Assembly: GCF_022179765.1 (NCBI RefSeq)
Contig: NZ_BPRE01000017.1
Span: 60,541 to 124,540 of the forward strand
DNA length: 64,000 nucleotides
DNA from: Methylorubrum suomiense
Lineage (GTDB): Bacteria > Pseudomonadota > Alphaproteobacteria > Rhizobiales > Beijerinckiaceae
Direction: 5' to 3'
Made by a program: the position numbers and the translations under genes. Positions 34,242-42,890 of this stretch are shown piece by piece. Position 1 is the stretch's first letter; each line of letters starts with the position of its first letter. The notes beneath the pieces are model-generated. The model was not told the DNA's origin, did no database searches, and saw nothing but the letters and a program-made list of their open reading frames with translations.

Positions 34242-35348
34242 TCAGGCGGAGCCCTTCACCCCCTCGACGAGGTAGTTGGTCTTCTCGAGTTCGATCGCGT
34301 TCTCGGCGAAAGCCTTGCCCGAGCCGGCGATCTCGTTGCCCTTGTTGTCCTTCAGCGGTCCCTTGATGATGGCGAAGCCCCCCTTCATCATCTCGGCCTT
34401 CACCGCATCGGCATTCGCGCGCGCCGCGTCGGACACGGCCGGGCCGTAGGCGCTCATCTTCACGAAGCCGTCCGGCAAGCCGCCGCGCACGAAATTCGGC
34501 GGTGCCTTGCCGGCCTGCATGTCGGCGACGAAATTCTTGTAGATCGAGGCCCAGTTCCACTCGGCGCCGGTGAGGTACTTGCCCTTGGCGAGCGCCGACT
34601 GGTCGGCGTGGTAGCCGCAGACGAAGGCGCCGCGGCGCGCGGCGGTCTCGACGACGACCTTGGGACTGTCGACGTGGCAGGTGATCACGTCGGCCCCGCC
34701 GTCGATCAGGGCGTTCGTCGCCTCCGCTTCCTTGACCGCGAGCGACCACTCGCCGGTGAAGATGACCTGCACGGTGATCGACGGATCGACGCTGCGGGCG
34801 CCGAGCAGGAAACCGTTGACGTTGTTGAGCACCTGCGGGATCGGCTTGGCCGCGACGAAGCCGAGCTTCTTCGACTTCGAGGCGTGGGCGGCGACGATGC
34901 CGTTCAGGTACTGCCCCTGCGCGATGTAGCCGAAATACGAACCGGCATTCTTCGGGTTGGCCTCGGTCCAGAGGCCGCCGCAGTGACGGAACTGCACCTT
35001 GGGGTTCTTCTTGCACTCGATCAGCATGTGCGGATCGAAATAGCCGAAGGAGGTCGGAAAGATCAGGCTCGCGCCGTCCAGGTTGATCATGCTCTCCATG
35101 GTCTTCTGGACGTCGGTGGTCTCGCGGACGTTCTCCTCCTCGACGACCTGAACGCCGGGGATCGCCTTCAGGGCCGCGGCGCCCTGCGCGTGGGCTTGGT
35201 TGTACCCGTAATCGTCCTTGGGGCCGACATAGATGAACCCGACCGTGAGCGGGCTGGCAGCCCGGGCGCGGGCGAAGGGCAGCGAGCCGAGCGCGACAGC
35301 GGACGTGCCGACGAGAAGATGTCTGCGGGAGAGAGAATGGGCTGCCAC
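34242..35348 (-). CDS. BMP-family substrate-binding protein of ABC importer
   Basis: 368 residues. An SRRHLLVGTSAVALGSLPFA signal resembles a Tat leader. The mature part starts SPLTVGFIYVGPKDDYGYNQAHAQG, the PnrA/Med signature, with FPTSFGYFDPHML and GFLLGARSVDPSITVQVIFTGEW. Relatives bind purine nucleosides, while a BiuH-linked version may bind ureido compounds. A GTG at 35348 is taken as the start, since no ATG fits. No clear Shine-Dalgarno precedes it, and a structured inverted repeat lies 29 bases upstream. First gene of the six-gene operon running to 28710. Confidence 0.9.
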   Translation of the reverse strand: MAAHSLSRRHLLVGTSAVALGSLPFARARAASPLTVGFIYVGPKDDYGYNQAHAQGAAALKAIPGVQVVEEENVRETTDVQKTMESMINLDGASLIFPTSFGYFDPHMLIECKKNPKVQFRHCGGLWTEANPKNAGSYFGYIAQGQYLNGIVAAHASKSKKLGFVAAKPIPQVLNNVNGFLLGARSVDPSITVQVIFTGEWSLAVKEAEATNALIDGGADVITCHVDSPKVVVETAARRGAFVCGYHADQSALAKGKYLTGAEWNWASIYKNFVADMQAGKAPPNFVRGGLPDGFVKMSAYGPAVSDAARANADAVKAEMMKGGFAIIKGPLKDNKGNEIAGSGKAFAENAIELEKTNYLVEGVKGSA

Positions 35349-35377
35349 GAGGTTCGGTCCGTCTTGACGATGTGAGA

Positions 35378-35434
35378 CCGGAACTTTGCAAGAAGTGGAC
35401 CTGTCCCGTGCCAAGCAGGGGACAAAAGTTCCGG
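35378..35434 (-). promoter_or_regulatory. structured leader RNA candidate upstream of the BMP importer operon
   Basis: Arms CCGGAACTTT (35378-35387) and AAAGTTCCGG (35425-35434) pair perfectly over 10 bases. An inner stem TGTCCC/GGGACA (35402-35407, 35419-35424) stacks directly on it, with an 11-base loop. On the transcript a 14-base unpaired strand GGUCCACUUCUUGC lies on one side; its CCA could pair with UGG in the loop. No U tract follows, so a simple terminator is unlikely. It begins 29 bases before the GTG of the substrate-binding gene. A riboswitch or protein-binding leader is possible but unproven. Confidence 0.45.
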
Positions 35435-35581
35435 CCTTGTGGCAGCGTGTTCCGCTCAGGCGCCTGAAACGACATCCATCTCTGCACGCTCTCGCATCAG
35501 CCTGTTCCGGCCTCGCGCCGTCCTCATCGAGGCAACATCTTCTCGCCCGTCGCCTCGATGATGGTTTTCGATACGAGTCCG

Positions 35582-36946
35582 TCAGAGCGTCCCGAACAGC
35601 TCCCGGGCCAGCCGTGTATGCGCCTCGCGCAGATCGCCCGTATCGACACCGATCGGTGCGCCGTCGATCACGCGCCAGCTCCCCGCCACCATCACCCGGT
35701 CGGCCCGATGCGCCCCGCACAGCACCAGCGCGGCGAGGGGATCGTGCGCACCCGAGAAGCGCAGTTCGTCCAGGGTGAACAAAGCGAGATCCGCCTCGCG
35801 GCCCGGCTCGATCCGGCCGATGTCATTGCGCCCCAGGCAGCGGGCCGAGCCCTCCGTGGCCCAGCGCAGCGCGTCGAGGTGGCTGACGTCTTCCGCACGG
35901 TAACTCAGCCGCGCCAGCATCAGGGCGTGGCGCACGCTCTCGATCAGGTTGGAGTTGTCGTTGGAGGCGGAGCCGTCGACGCCGAGACCCACGGGGCTGC
36001 CCGCCGCCTCCAGCTCGCAGGTCCGGCAACGGCCGGACGCCAGCACCATGTTCGAGGTCGGGCAGTGGCAGACGCCGACCCCCGCGGCACCGAGGCGCCG
36101 CACCTCGTCGTCGTTGAAATGGATGCCGTGCGCGAGCCAAGTCCGCGCGCTCATCCAGCCGACCTCCTCGAGATAGTCGACCGGGCGCTGCCCGTACATC
36201 TCGAGGCAGTAGGCGTTCTCGTCGAGCGTCTCGCCGAGATGGGTGTGCAGCCGGCAATCGTGACGTTCGGCGAGCCGCGCGCTCTCGTGCATCAGCCGCT
36301 TGGTGACGTTGAAGGGTGAGCAGGGAGCGAGCCCGATCTGCACCATCGCGCCGGGTTTGGGATCGTGGAACAGCGACAGCACGCGCTCGCTGTCGGCCAG
36401 GATCGTGTCGTCGTCCTGCACCAGCGTCTCGGGCGGCAGGCCGCCATCCTTCTCCGACAGGCTCATCGAGCCGCGGGTGACGAAGGCGCGGATGCCGATC
36501 GCGCGGGCCTCCTCGACCTGGATATCGACGGAGGCTTCGAGGCCCTTCGGGAACAGATAGTGGTGATCGCCCGCCGTCGTGCAGCCGGAGAGCAGCAATT
36601 CCGTGTAGGCGAGCCGGCTGGCGAGCCGGAAGGCCTCCGGGGTCAATCGCGGCCAAATCGTCGAGAGCGCCTTCAGCCAGGGGAAGAGCGGCTTGTTGAT
36701 CGCGATCGGGTGGGCGCGGGTCAGCGTCTGGAAGAAGTGGTGGTGGGTGTTGACGAGGCCCGGGATGACGACGTGACGCCCCGCGTCGAAGGTCTCGTCG
36801 ACCGGTGCGACGGGCCGGGCGCCCGCCGCGACACGCTCGACGATGCGGGTGCCTTCGACCACGATTCCGCCGCCCGCTCCCTCGGCCAGGATCGCCAGGG
36901 GATCGCGGATCCACAGGCGGCGGGGTGTGGCGCTCGCTTCCATCAT
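35582..36946 (-). CDS. 8-oxoguanine deaminase-like amidohydrolase
   Basis: 454 residues. IPGLVNTHHHFFQTLTRA is the hallmark N-terminal metal site of the 8-oxoguanine deaminase group. It is followed by GCTTAGDHHYLFP, CRLHTHLGETLDE, TWLAHGIHFND, CHCPTSNMVLASG and GVDGSASNDNSNL. It converts 8-oxoguanine to urate and ammonia, which would feed the uricase encoded at 44347. The start is ATG ATG at 36946. It lies in the same direction as, and 233 bases before, the importer operon, and 56 bases after the Tsx-like gene. Confidence 0.85.
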   Translation of the reverse strand: MMEASATPRRLWIRDPLAILAEGAGGGIVVEGTRIVERVAAGARPVAPVDETFDAGRHVVIPGLVNTHHHFFQTLTRAHPIAINKPLFPWLKALSTIWPRLTPEAFRLASRLAYTELLLSGCTTAGDHHYLFPKGLEASVDIQVEEARAIGIRAFVTRGSMSLSEKDGGLPPETLVQDDDTILADSERVLSLFHDPKPGAMVQIGLAPCSPFNVTKRLMHESARLAERHDCRLHTHLGETLDENAYCLEMYGQRPVDYLEEVGWMSARTWLAHGIHFNDDEVRRLGAAGVGVCHCPTSNMVLASGRCRTCELEAAGSPVGLGVDGSASNDNSNLIESVRHALMLARLSYRAEDVSHLDALRWATEGSARCLGRNDIGRIEPGREADLALFTLDELRFSGAHDPLAALVLCGAHRADRVMVAGSWRVIDGAPIGVDTGDLREAHTRLARELFGTL

Positions 36947-37002
36947 CCGGGGCCGGTTCTCCACTTCAGGTTCCGGGGACCTTCCCCGGAACCGGTCAAT
37001 GA

Positions 37003-38025
37003 TCAGAAGATATGGACGGCGACGCCCGCGAGGAACGATTTTTCCTCCGCACCGGGGCCGGCGCCGCCCTGAGCGAAGCCGATATCCTTGTCGACGCCGA
37101 ACTTGTTGCGCCAGTACTGGAAGCCCACGAACGCATCGAGCCTGCCGGGCTGGTCCCAGACCAGCTTGCCGACGTCCAGCACGAGGTTGGTGCGCGAGAG
37201 GAATTCGACGTTGGTCGGGGCCGTGCCCGGGATGCCGCCGTTGCCCTTGGGCAGGACGATGTTGTTGAAGCCCGCGAGCTTCAGCGGGAAGCCGCCGAAG
37301 AGGCCGTCGAGCGGGAAGCTGTAGACGATTTCGAATTCGGGCACCCAGTCGAACTCGACGCTGCGGAACGGCCCCACCGCGAAGCCGTTGCGGTTCCATT
37401 CCTTGTAGCCGTGCACGGCGACGTTGAGGAAGCCGACCGGCACGTCGACCGAGAAGACGAGACCGCCGACCACGTCACGCTTCTCCGGACCGAAGACCGT
37501 GTTCTTCGTGTTGGCGTCGAAACCGAAGGAGAGCGACACGTCCTTCACGAAGCCGGGATAGGTGAAGGACGTCGTCCCGATCAGTTTGTTGAGGCTCAGC
37601 GAGCCCCGATACAGGCCGTAAGCCTCGGTCGCCCCGAAATCGTAGACGACGGCTTGGCCGCCCGGTCCGTTCGCGGTGCCGGCCGGGTCCTGGCTGCCCG
37701 ACTTCAAAATATCGAGCGAGAAGAAGTTCGTTCCGTACTCCCAGGCATCCGCGTGAGAGATGTTGAGGATGTGCTTGGGAATGTCGCGCCCGTCGAGCGG
37801 ATTGGCCGTATTGTTGTTCGGTACGCCCGGCTCTGCGGCCGGAAACGAATAACGGTAGCTGACCTGGGTGTCGGAGAAGAGGAAAAACGAGACAGGCTTG
37901 GCCGGCGCGGCCTCGACCGGCGCGAGCGGCCTCTTGTACCCGTCCGCCGCCAAATCGGCCGCCGACCCTTGCCCGACCGCGGCCAGCGACAACGCCAATC
38001 CGACCATGAGCCCCCTTGCGAACAT
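37003..38025 (-). CDS. Tsx-like nucleoside-specific outer-membrane channel
   Basis: 340 residues. Signal peptide MFARGLMVGLALSLAAVGQGSA is followed by alternating beta-strand patterns (FFLFSDTQVSYRYSF, NFFSLDILKSG, TNLVLDVGKLVWDQ). The C terminus VAVHIF ends in phenylalanine as outer-membrane barrels do. The DTQVSYRYSF and HADAWEYGTNFFSLD pattern fits the Tsx channel family. GAGGGGAA precedes the ATG at 38025. It would let nucleosides or bases cross the outer membrane for the deaminase and BMP importer encoded just downstream. Confidence 0.82.
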   Translation of the reverse strand: MFARGLMVGLALSLAAVGQGSAADLAADGYKRPLAPVEAAPAKPVSFFLFSDTQVSYRYSFPAAEPGVPNNNTANPLDGRDIPKHILNISHADAWEYGTNFFSLDILKSGSQDPAGTANGPGGQAVVYDFGATEAYGLYRGSLSLNKLIGTTSFTYPGFVKDVSLSFGFDANTKNTVFGPEKRDVVGGLVFSVDVPVGFLNVAVHGYKEWNRNGFAVGPFRSVEFDWVPEFEIVYSFPLDGLFGGFPLKLAGFNNIVLPKGNGGIPGTAPTNVEFLSRTNLVLDVGKLVWDQPGRLDAFVGFQYWRNKFGVDKDIGFAQGGAGPGAEEKSFLAGVAVHIF

Positions 38026-38762
38026 TGTTATTCCCCTCATTCGCATGCCATTGAGCAGGGGCAGCAACCGATATGCCATGCAGCGTCTTGAGCTGCCGGT
38101 CGAAGAAGCGAGTCACAAAAGCGCAACAGAATGGCCGTGCCACAGGCATTGACGCCGGGTGAACACATCACGTCATCTTTTCAGGAACGACGCTCGCGGG
38201 GCCGCAGGCAGTGGGAGGTCTTCGTTAGGGCGCTGCGACTCCCTTTGATTTGCCGAAACTTTGGAAGTTTGCGCAGACTCTGCCCGTGATGCCGGCGCGA
38301 TCCAGGTCCGATGACGATTTGCGCTCAGTCCGCTGAGATCCGGGGTGCGACGCGTTCCGGCGGATCGGCGATCGCAGGATGAGGATCGACCGGCGGCGGC
38401 GATCCGGCACGCGATCGCCTTGCCGCGATACAGCGGTGCGATTTCCGCGCCGGATCGATGCCGTTCCCGACATCGTGAAGCATCAAGTGTCGCGCTCTTG
38501 ATCTGTACCGTGAGCCTTTTCGACATCCTCATCGAGGTCGGGCTGCCCAATGCATGGGATGTCCGTCGCCATCGGCACGATCTGCGACGGACGCGCACTG
38601 GCGATTCCGACGCGCCTCCAGATCGGATCGCGTGCCCATGCGAGCGTCATCTTGACAAGACTTCGCGCAACGGAGCCCATGATTGAGCGTGGTGTTCCGT
38701 CAACTTGCATGCATGATCGCGGTGATCCGTACGACCCGGACCATGATCCGCGAGGCCGCACC
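38026..38762. other. 737-base divergent intergenic region
   Basis: It lies between the Tsx-like gene (minus) and the second BiuH-like gene (plus). No convincing gene is seen in either strand. A dyad AAACTT-TGG-AAGTTT at 38256-38270 could be an operator. The rest is unremarkable. Confidence 0.5.
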
Positions 38763-39446
38763 ATGCCCGCTCGCCCCACGACCATGCTGGACGCCGAGCC
38801 GTCGCCCCTGCCGATCGATACAGCGACGCTGGCGCTCGTCGTCATCGACATGCAGCGCGACTTCCTCGAGCCCGGCGGGTTCGGCGCGAGCCTGGGCAAC
38901 GACGTCTCGCTGCTCGCCGCCGCCGTGCCGCCCGCCCGCGCCCTTCTCGCCGCCGCACGGGCGGCCGGCCTGCTCGTCATCCACACGCGCGAGGGCCACA
39001 GGGCCGACCTCTCCGACGCGCCGACGGCCAAACTGACACGCGGCGCGCCGAACGCGCGGATCGGCGACATCGGGCCGATGGGGCGCATCCTGATCCGCGG
39101 CGAGCCCGGTCACGACATCATCCCGGACCTTCAGCCCCGCGACGGGGAGCCCGTCATCGACAAGCCGGGCAAGGGCGCCTTCTACGCCACCGAACTCGGC
39201 GCCGTGCTGGAAGCGCGCGGCATCGACACGCTCATCGTCTGCGGCGTGACGACGGAGGTCTGCGTCCACACGACCGTGCGGGAGGCCAATGACCGCGGCT
39301 ACCGCTGCGTCGTCGTCGGAGATGCCTGCGGTTCCTACATCCCGGCCTTCCATGAGGCCGGTCTCGCCATGATCACGGCACAGGGGGGCATCTTCGGCTG
39401 GGTGTCGGACTCGTCCTCGGTCGTCGCCGCCCTGGGCCGCAGCTGA
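38763..39446 (+). CDS. BiuH-like cysteine hydrolase (second copy)
   Basis: 227 residues of the isochorismatase-like fold. The triad is D29 (VVIDMQRDF), K134 (DKPGKGAF) and C167 (GVTTEVCVHTT); a glutamine is kept in TAQGGIFG. HTREGHRADLSDAP and RGEPGHDIIPDL resemble the other BiuH-like enzyme here, but the GAGIGDPGPCGR stretch is changed to GDIGPMGR, so the substrate may differ (triuret or another ureide). The ATG at 38763 is chosen over an upstream frame of poor protein character. It stands before atzG-atzE-atzH homologues in the same direction, separated by 165 bases. Confidence 0.8.
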   Translation: MPARPTTMLDAEPSPLPIDTATLALVVIDMQRDFLEPGGFGASLGNDVSLLAAAVPPARALLAAARAAGLLVIHTREGHRADLSDAPTAKLTRGAPNARIGDIGPMGRILIRGEPGHDIIPDLQPRDGEPVIDKPGKGAFYATELGAVLEARGIDTLIVCGVTTEVCVHTTVREANDRGYRCVVVGDACGSYIPAFHEAGLAMITAQGGIFGWVSDSSSVVAALGRS

Positions 39447-39611
39447 GGCGCGTTCCCGAAAGCTTCGTTCGCCGCAAGGAAGCCGCCCTCCGGCAATGCG
39501 CCGCCTCGGATCGCTTACCGGCCGTACTCGCGGCCGTTGGAAATCGTCGATGGCGCGGCCGTTGCACGGATGGAGGCGGCCGGACTTCGGCCTTTGGAGA
39601 AGCGAGGACCG

Positions 39612-39815
39612 ATGCCCGCGCCCCTCACCGAGCCGCCGACACCCGACCTCGACGCCTTCGCCGCGCACGCGGCCGACATGCTGGGCCTGACCCTCAACTC
39701 CGCTTGGACGGCGGCCGTCGTCGCCAACCTGCGCGTCCTGCGCGAGGCCGCGGATCTGGTCGGCGCCTTTCCTCTGCCCGACGAGGCCGAGGCCGCTCCG
39801 GTTTTCACGGCGTGA
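39612..39815 (+). CDS. atzG: AtzG-like small subunit (DUF4089)
   Basis: 67 residues. LDAFAAHAADMLGLTL and AVVANLRVLREAADLVGAFPLPDEAEAAPVF match AtzG, a GatC-like small protein that binds and stabilises AtzE. AGCGAGGACC gives a ribosome site. The stop overlaps the GTG of the amidase gene, consistent with a 1:1 complex. Confidence 0.85.
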   Translation: MPAPLTEPPTPDLDAFAAHAADMLGLTLNSAWTAAVVANLRVLREAADLVGAFPLPDEAEAAPVFTA

Positions 39816-41227
39816 GCGACCGGCCGGACTGGAGCCGCGCCCCGGCATCCACGATCGCCCGGTCCGTGGCAGAGGGGTCCGTCGCGGCAAGCGACGTGGC
39901 GGCCGCCGCGCTCGCGCGCATCGCGCGCATCGATCCGCAGGTGAACAGCTTTACCGATATTCTTTCCGAGCGGGCGATGGCGCGGGCCGAGGCGGTCGAT
40001 GCCGCCCGCGGGCGCGGCGAAACGCTCGGACCGCTGGCGGGTGTGCCTTTCGCCGTCAAGAACCTGTTCGATGTCGCCGGTCTACCGACCCGGGCGGGCG
40101 CGCGGATCAACCGCGAGCGGCCTCCCGCCGCCCGCGACGCCGCCCTGATCCGGCGCATGGAGGCGGCGGGTGCCTGCCTCGTCGGCGCGCTCAACATGGG
40201 CGAATACGCCTACGACTTCACCGGCGAGAACGTCCACGACGGCGACACCAAGAACCCGCACGATCTCGGGCACATGTCCGGCGGCTCGTCGGGCGGATCG
40301 GGCGGGGCGGTCGCCGCGGGCCTCGTGCCGCTCGCGCTCGCCTCCGACACCAACGGCTCGATCCGGGTTCCGTCCGCCTTTTGCGGCTGCTTCGGGCTCA
40401 AGCCCACCTACGGACGGCTGAGCCGGGCCGGCAGCTTCCCCTTCGTCGGCAGCCTCGATCATCTCGGGCCGATGGCGCGCTCGAGTCTCGACCTCGCTCT
40501 GGCCTACGACGCGATGCAAGGGCCCGACCCGGAGGATCCCGCCTGCGTTGTCCGCCCACCCGAGCCGACGGTCGCGGGCCTCGACGCGGGAATCGGGGAT
40601 CTGCGCATCGCGGTGGCGGGGGGCTACTTCGCGTGCCGAGGGCACCCGGAAGCCTTCGCCGCCGTGGATCACGTCGCTCGGGCACTCGGCTGCAGCCGCC
40701 GCGTCGAGATCCCGGAGGCGGCGCGTGCCCGCGCGTCGGCCTACCTGATCACCGCAGCCGAGGGCGCCGCGCTCCATCTCGACCGGCTGCGCACGCGGGC
40801 GTCCGATTTCGACCCCGCCGTCCGCGACCGACTCATCGCCGGGGCGATGCTGCCCGCCCCCTTCGTCGAGCGGGCGCAGCGGTTCCGGCGATGGTACCGC
40901 GCCGCCGTGCTCGAGCTGTTCGGCGAGGTCGACGTGATCCTCGCGCCGGCCACACCGTGCCGGGCGCCGCGCTCGGGGCAGAAGACCTTCCTGTTGGACG
41001 GCGTCGAATGGCCGGTGCGGGCCAATATCGGCCTGTTCACCCAGCCGATCTCCTTCATCGGGTTGCCCGTCGTGGCGGTGCCGGTTTGGCTCGACGGCGG
41101 TCTGCCGCTCGGCGTGCAGGTGATCGCCGCGCCCTGGCGCGAGGCGGTCGCCCTGCGGGTCGCGCATGAACTGGAGCGCGCGGGCGCAGTACGGGCGCCG
41201 GTCGCGACGCTGGAGCCGGAGACATGA
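39812..41227 (+). CDS. atzE: AtzE-family amidase
   Basis: 471 residues of the amidase-signature family. The Ser-cisSer-Lys triad is visible: K83 in GVPFAVKNLFD, S159 in MSGGSSGGSGGAVA and S183 in SDTNGSIRVP. AtzE in Pseudomonas ADP hydrolyses 1-carboxybiuret in cyanuric acid breakdown. The GTG start overlaps atzG and the stop overlaps atzH. No cyanuric acid hydrolase (AtzD) or allophanate hydrolase (AtzF) is nearby, so a related ureido-carboxylate from purine breakdown may be its real substrate. Confidence 0.87.
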   Translation: MSDRPDWSRAPASTIARSVAEGSVAASDVAAAALARIARIDPQVNSFTDILSERAMARAEAVDAARGRGETLGPLAGVPFAVKNLFDVAGLPTRAGARINRERPPAARDAALIRRMEAAGACLVGALNMGEYAYDFTGENVHDGDTKNPHDLGHMSGGSSGGSGGAVAAGLVPLALASDTNGSIRVPSAFCGCFGLKPTYGRLSRAGSFPFVGSLDHLGPMARSSLDLALAYDAMQGPDPEDPACVVRPPEPTVAGLDAGIGDLRIAVAGGYFACRGHPEAFAAVDHVARALGCSRRVEIPEAARARASAYLITAAEGAALHLDRLRTRASDFDPAVRDRLIAGAMLPAPFVERAQRFRRWYRAAVLELFGEVDVILAPATPCRAPRSGQKTFLLDGVEWPVRANIGLFTQPISFIGLPVVAVPVWLDGGLPLGVQVIAAPWREAVALRVAHELERAGAVRAPVATLEPET

Positions 41228-41634
41228 TCATCGACGATCCGGAGGTGAGAGCCGAGGTCGAGGCCGCCTTCGCAGCCTACGAGACGGCCCTGGTCGGCAA
41301 CGACGTCGAAACCCTCGAACGGCTGTTCCACGACGATCCACGCACCATCCGCTACGGGGCGGGTGAGAACCTCTACGGCATGGACGCGATCCGCGCCTTC
41401 CGTCGGGCCCGCTCGCCGCAGGGGCTCGCGCGCGACTTGAGGGACACCGTGATCACCACTTACGGGCGCGATTGCGCGGTGGCGATGACCCTGTTCACGC
41501 GGGCGGGCGCCCCCGGTCGAATCGGCCGTCAGAGCCAGACATGGCTGCGCTTTCCCGATGGCTGGAAGGTCGTGGCCGCCCATGTGAGCATCATCGAAGA
41601 CGACCACGGGGCTTCAGGAGCGCCCCACCCCTAG
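41224..41634 (+). CDS. atzH: AtzH-like protein (DUF3225, NTF2 fold)
   Basis: 136 residues. The pattern EVEAAFAAYETALVGNDV, LERLFHDDPRTIRYGAGENLYG and RQSQTWLRFPDGWKVVAAHVS fits DUF3225/AtzH. Residues Y19 and R43 keep the 24-residue spacing of Tyr22 and Arg46, which I recall as needed for AtzH catalysis (1,3-dicarboxyurea to allophanate). The ATG overlaps the atzE stop. Together with the two preceding genes it completes the atzG-E-H set. Confidence 0.85.
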   Translation: MIIDDPEVRAEVEAAFAAYETALVGNDVETLERLFHDDPRTIRYGAGENLYGMDAIRAFRRARSPQGLARDLRDTVITTYGRDCAVAMTLFTRAGAPGRIGRQSQTWLRFPDGWKVVAAHVSIIEDDHGASGAPHP

Positions 41635-41727
41635 CGAGCCTGTCCGAGAAGTTTCAACCCGACAGGATCGCGCCGGATGCGCCGCGGCGCCGAAGACCGC
41701 CCGGGAGCGCGCGCCAGTCTCCCGCGA

Positions 41728-42612
41728 TCAGCTCCCGCGATAGGTCTGATAGCTCCAGGGCGTCGCGACCAGCGGCACATGGTAATGCCCCTCCGGTTCG
41801 CCGACGCCGAAGCGCAGCGGGACGATGTCGAGGAAGGGCGGCTCGGGCAGGTCGAGCCCGAGACGGCGGAAATGGTCGCCGAGGGCGAATCGCAGCTCGT
41901 AGGCTGCCATTGGGACCGGTCGCCCCCCGATCAGCGGTGCATCGGTGCGCCCGTCGGCGTTCGTGACAGCCCGGGCGACCGGGACCGCTTCCGTGGCGGA
42001 GACAATCTCGACCAGTTCCACGGCGACACCCGCGGCGGGCCGGCCGGCCACGGTGTCGAGCACATGGGTCGAGATCCGGCCCGTCGTCCGCAGCGGCCCC
42101 TCTCCGGTCACGAGGGCATCGAGGCGGATCGCGGCGATGCGCATCACCTCCGCCTCCGCGACGCGCCGCTCGGCTTCGCGCGTCGATCCGAGCCGCCGCT
42201 CGAAGGTCGCGAGCAGCGAGGCGCGTCCGTGCCGCTTCACGCAGAGGATGAACGGGATGCCGAAACGGGCGCGGTAATCCGTATTGAGGCGCTCGAATTG
42301 CGCGTATTCCGCCTCGGACAGCCGGTCGAGACCGGCGGCGGCCTGCTCCGCGATCGAGTCCGGGGCGATGCGGCCGGACCGGGCCGCCCGGCCGGCGAGT
42401 TCGGGATGCCCGACGAGCAGGGCGAGCCGCCGCTCCTCGCCCGCGCCCTCGACCGTCGCGCGCATCGCGGAGAACAGCGCCTCGACCGTCGGATAGGGCC
42501 GCCCCTCGGCGACACCCTGCGCGACCCAGGGGGCGTGCTCGAACACGGCGCCGAGCGCCGCGACGAAGTCCGCCGGCGGCAGCGTGTTGAGTGTTGAGAG
42601 GGGGAGGGGCAT
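41728..42612 (-). CDS. bifunctional OHCU decarboxylase/5-hydroxyisourate hydrolase
   Basis: 294 residues with two domains. The first, about 1-170, is OHCU decarboxylase (LPPADFVAALGAVFEHAPWVA, VGHPELAG, SEAEYAQFERLNTDYRARFGIPFILCVK). The second, about 178-294, is transthyretin-like HIU hydrolase (ISTHVLDTVAGRPAAGVAVEL, then the ending HYHVPLVATPWSYQTYRGS). The fused enzyme converts the uricase product 5-hydroxyisourate to S-allantoin. It is divergent from the NCS2 permease and uricase pair across 278 bases. Confidence 0.93.
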   Translation of the reverse strand: MPLPLSTLNTLPPADFVAALGAVFEHAPWVAQGVAEGRPYPTVEALFSAMRATVEGAGEERRLALLVGHPELAGRAARSGRIAPDSIAEQAAAGLDRLSEAEYAQFERLNTDYRARFGIPFILCVKRHGRASLLATFERRLGSTREAERRVAEAEVMRIAAIRLDALVTGEGPLRTTGRISTHVLDTVAGRPAAGVAVELVEIVSATEAVPVARAVTNADGRTDAPLIGGRPVPMAAYELRFALGDHFRRLGLDLPEPPFLDIVPLRFGVGEPEGHYHVPLVATPWSYQTYRGS

Positions 42613-42760
42613 CGCGCTCTCTGGACGAAAATTGGCGGTCAGGCTCGCTCGGCGGTGTGTCCCGGCCGGCGCGCCGGTCGCGCGCCCTCATAGCAGGCAA
42701 TGGGCCAATCGAGGGGACCCGCAGGCGGGCCGAGGACGGGATGCGTCGCCCGCCCGTTGT

Positions 42761-42784
42761 GCGGCTCGAGCAGCATCGAGCCGC
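42761..42784. promoter_or_regulatory. perfect dyad between divergent urate genes, possible operator
   Basis: GCGGCTCGA and TCGAGCCGC form a perfect 9-base inverted repeat with a 6-base centre. It lies 107 bases before the permease ATG and 149 bases from the OHCU/HIU gene start, in their shared promoter region. The binding protein is unknown. Confidence 0.4.
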
Positions 42785-42890
42785 GCACCTGTCGGGACCG
42801 CACCCATCCCATGGGCATCCGACCGCCGGGGCTGGCACGCGCTTTGCCCCGCTATCGCCGGGCTCCGGGTTCGATCGGGGGGCATGGGTG

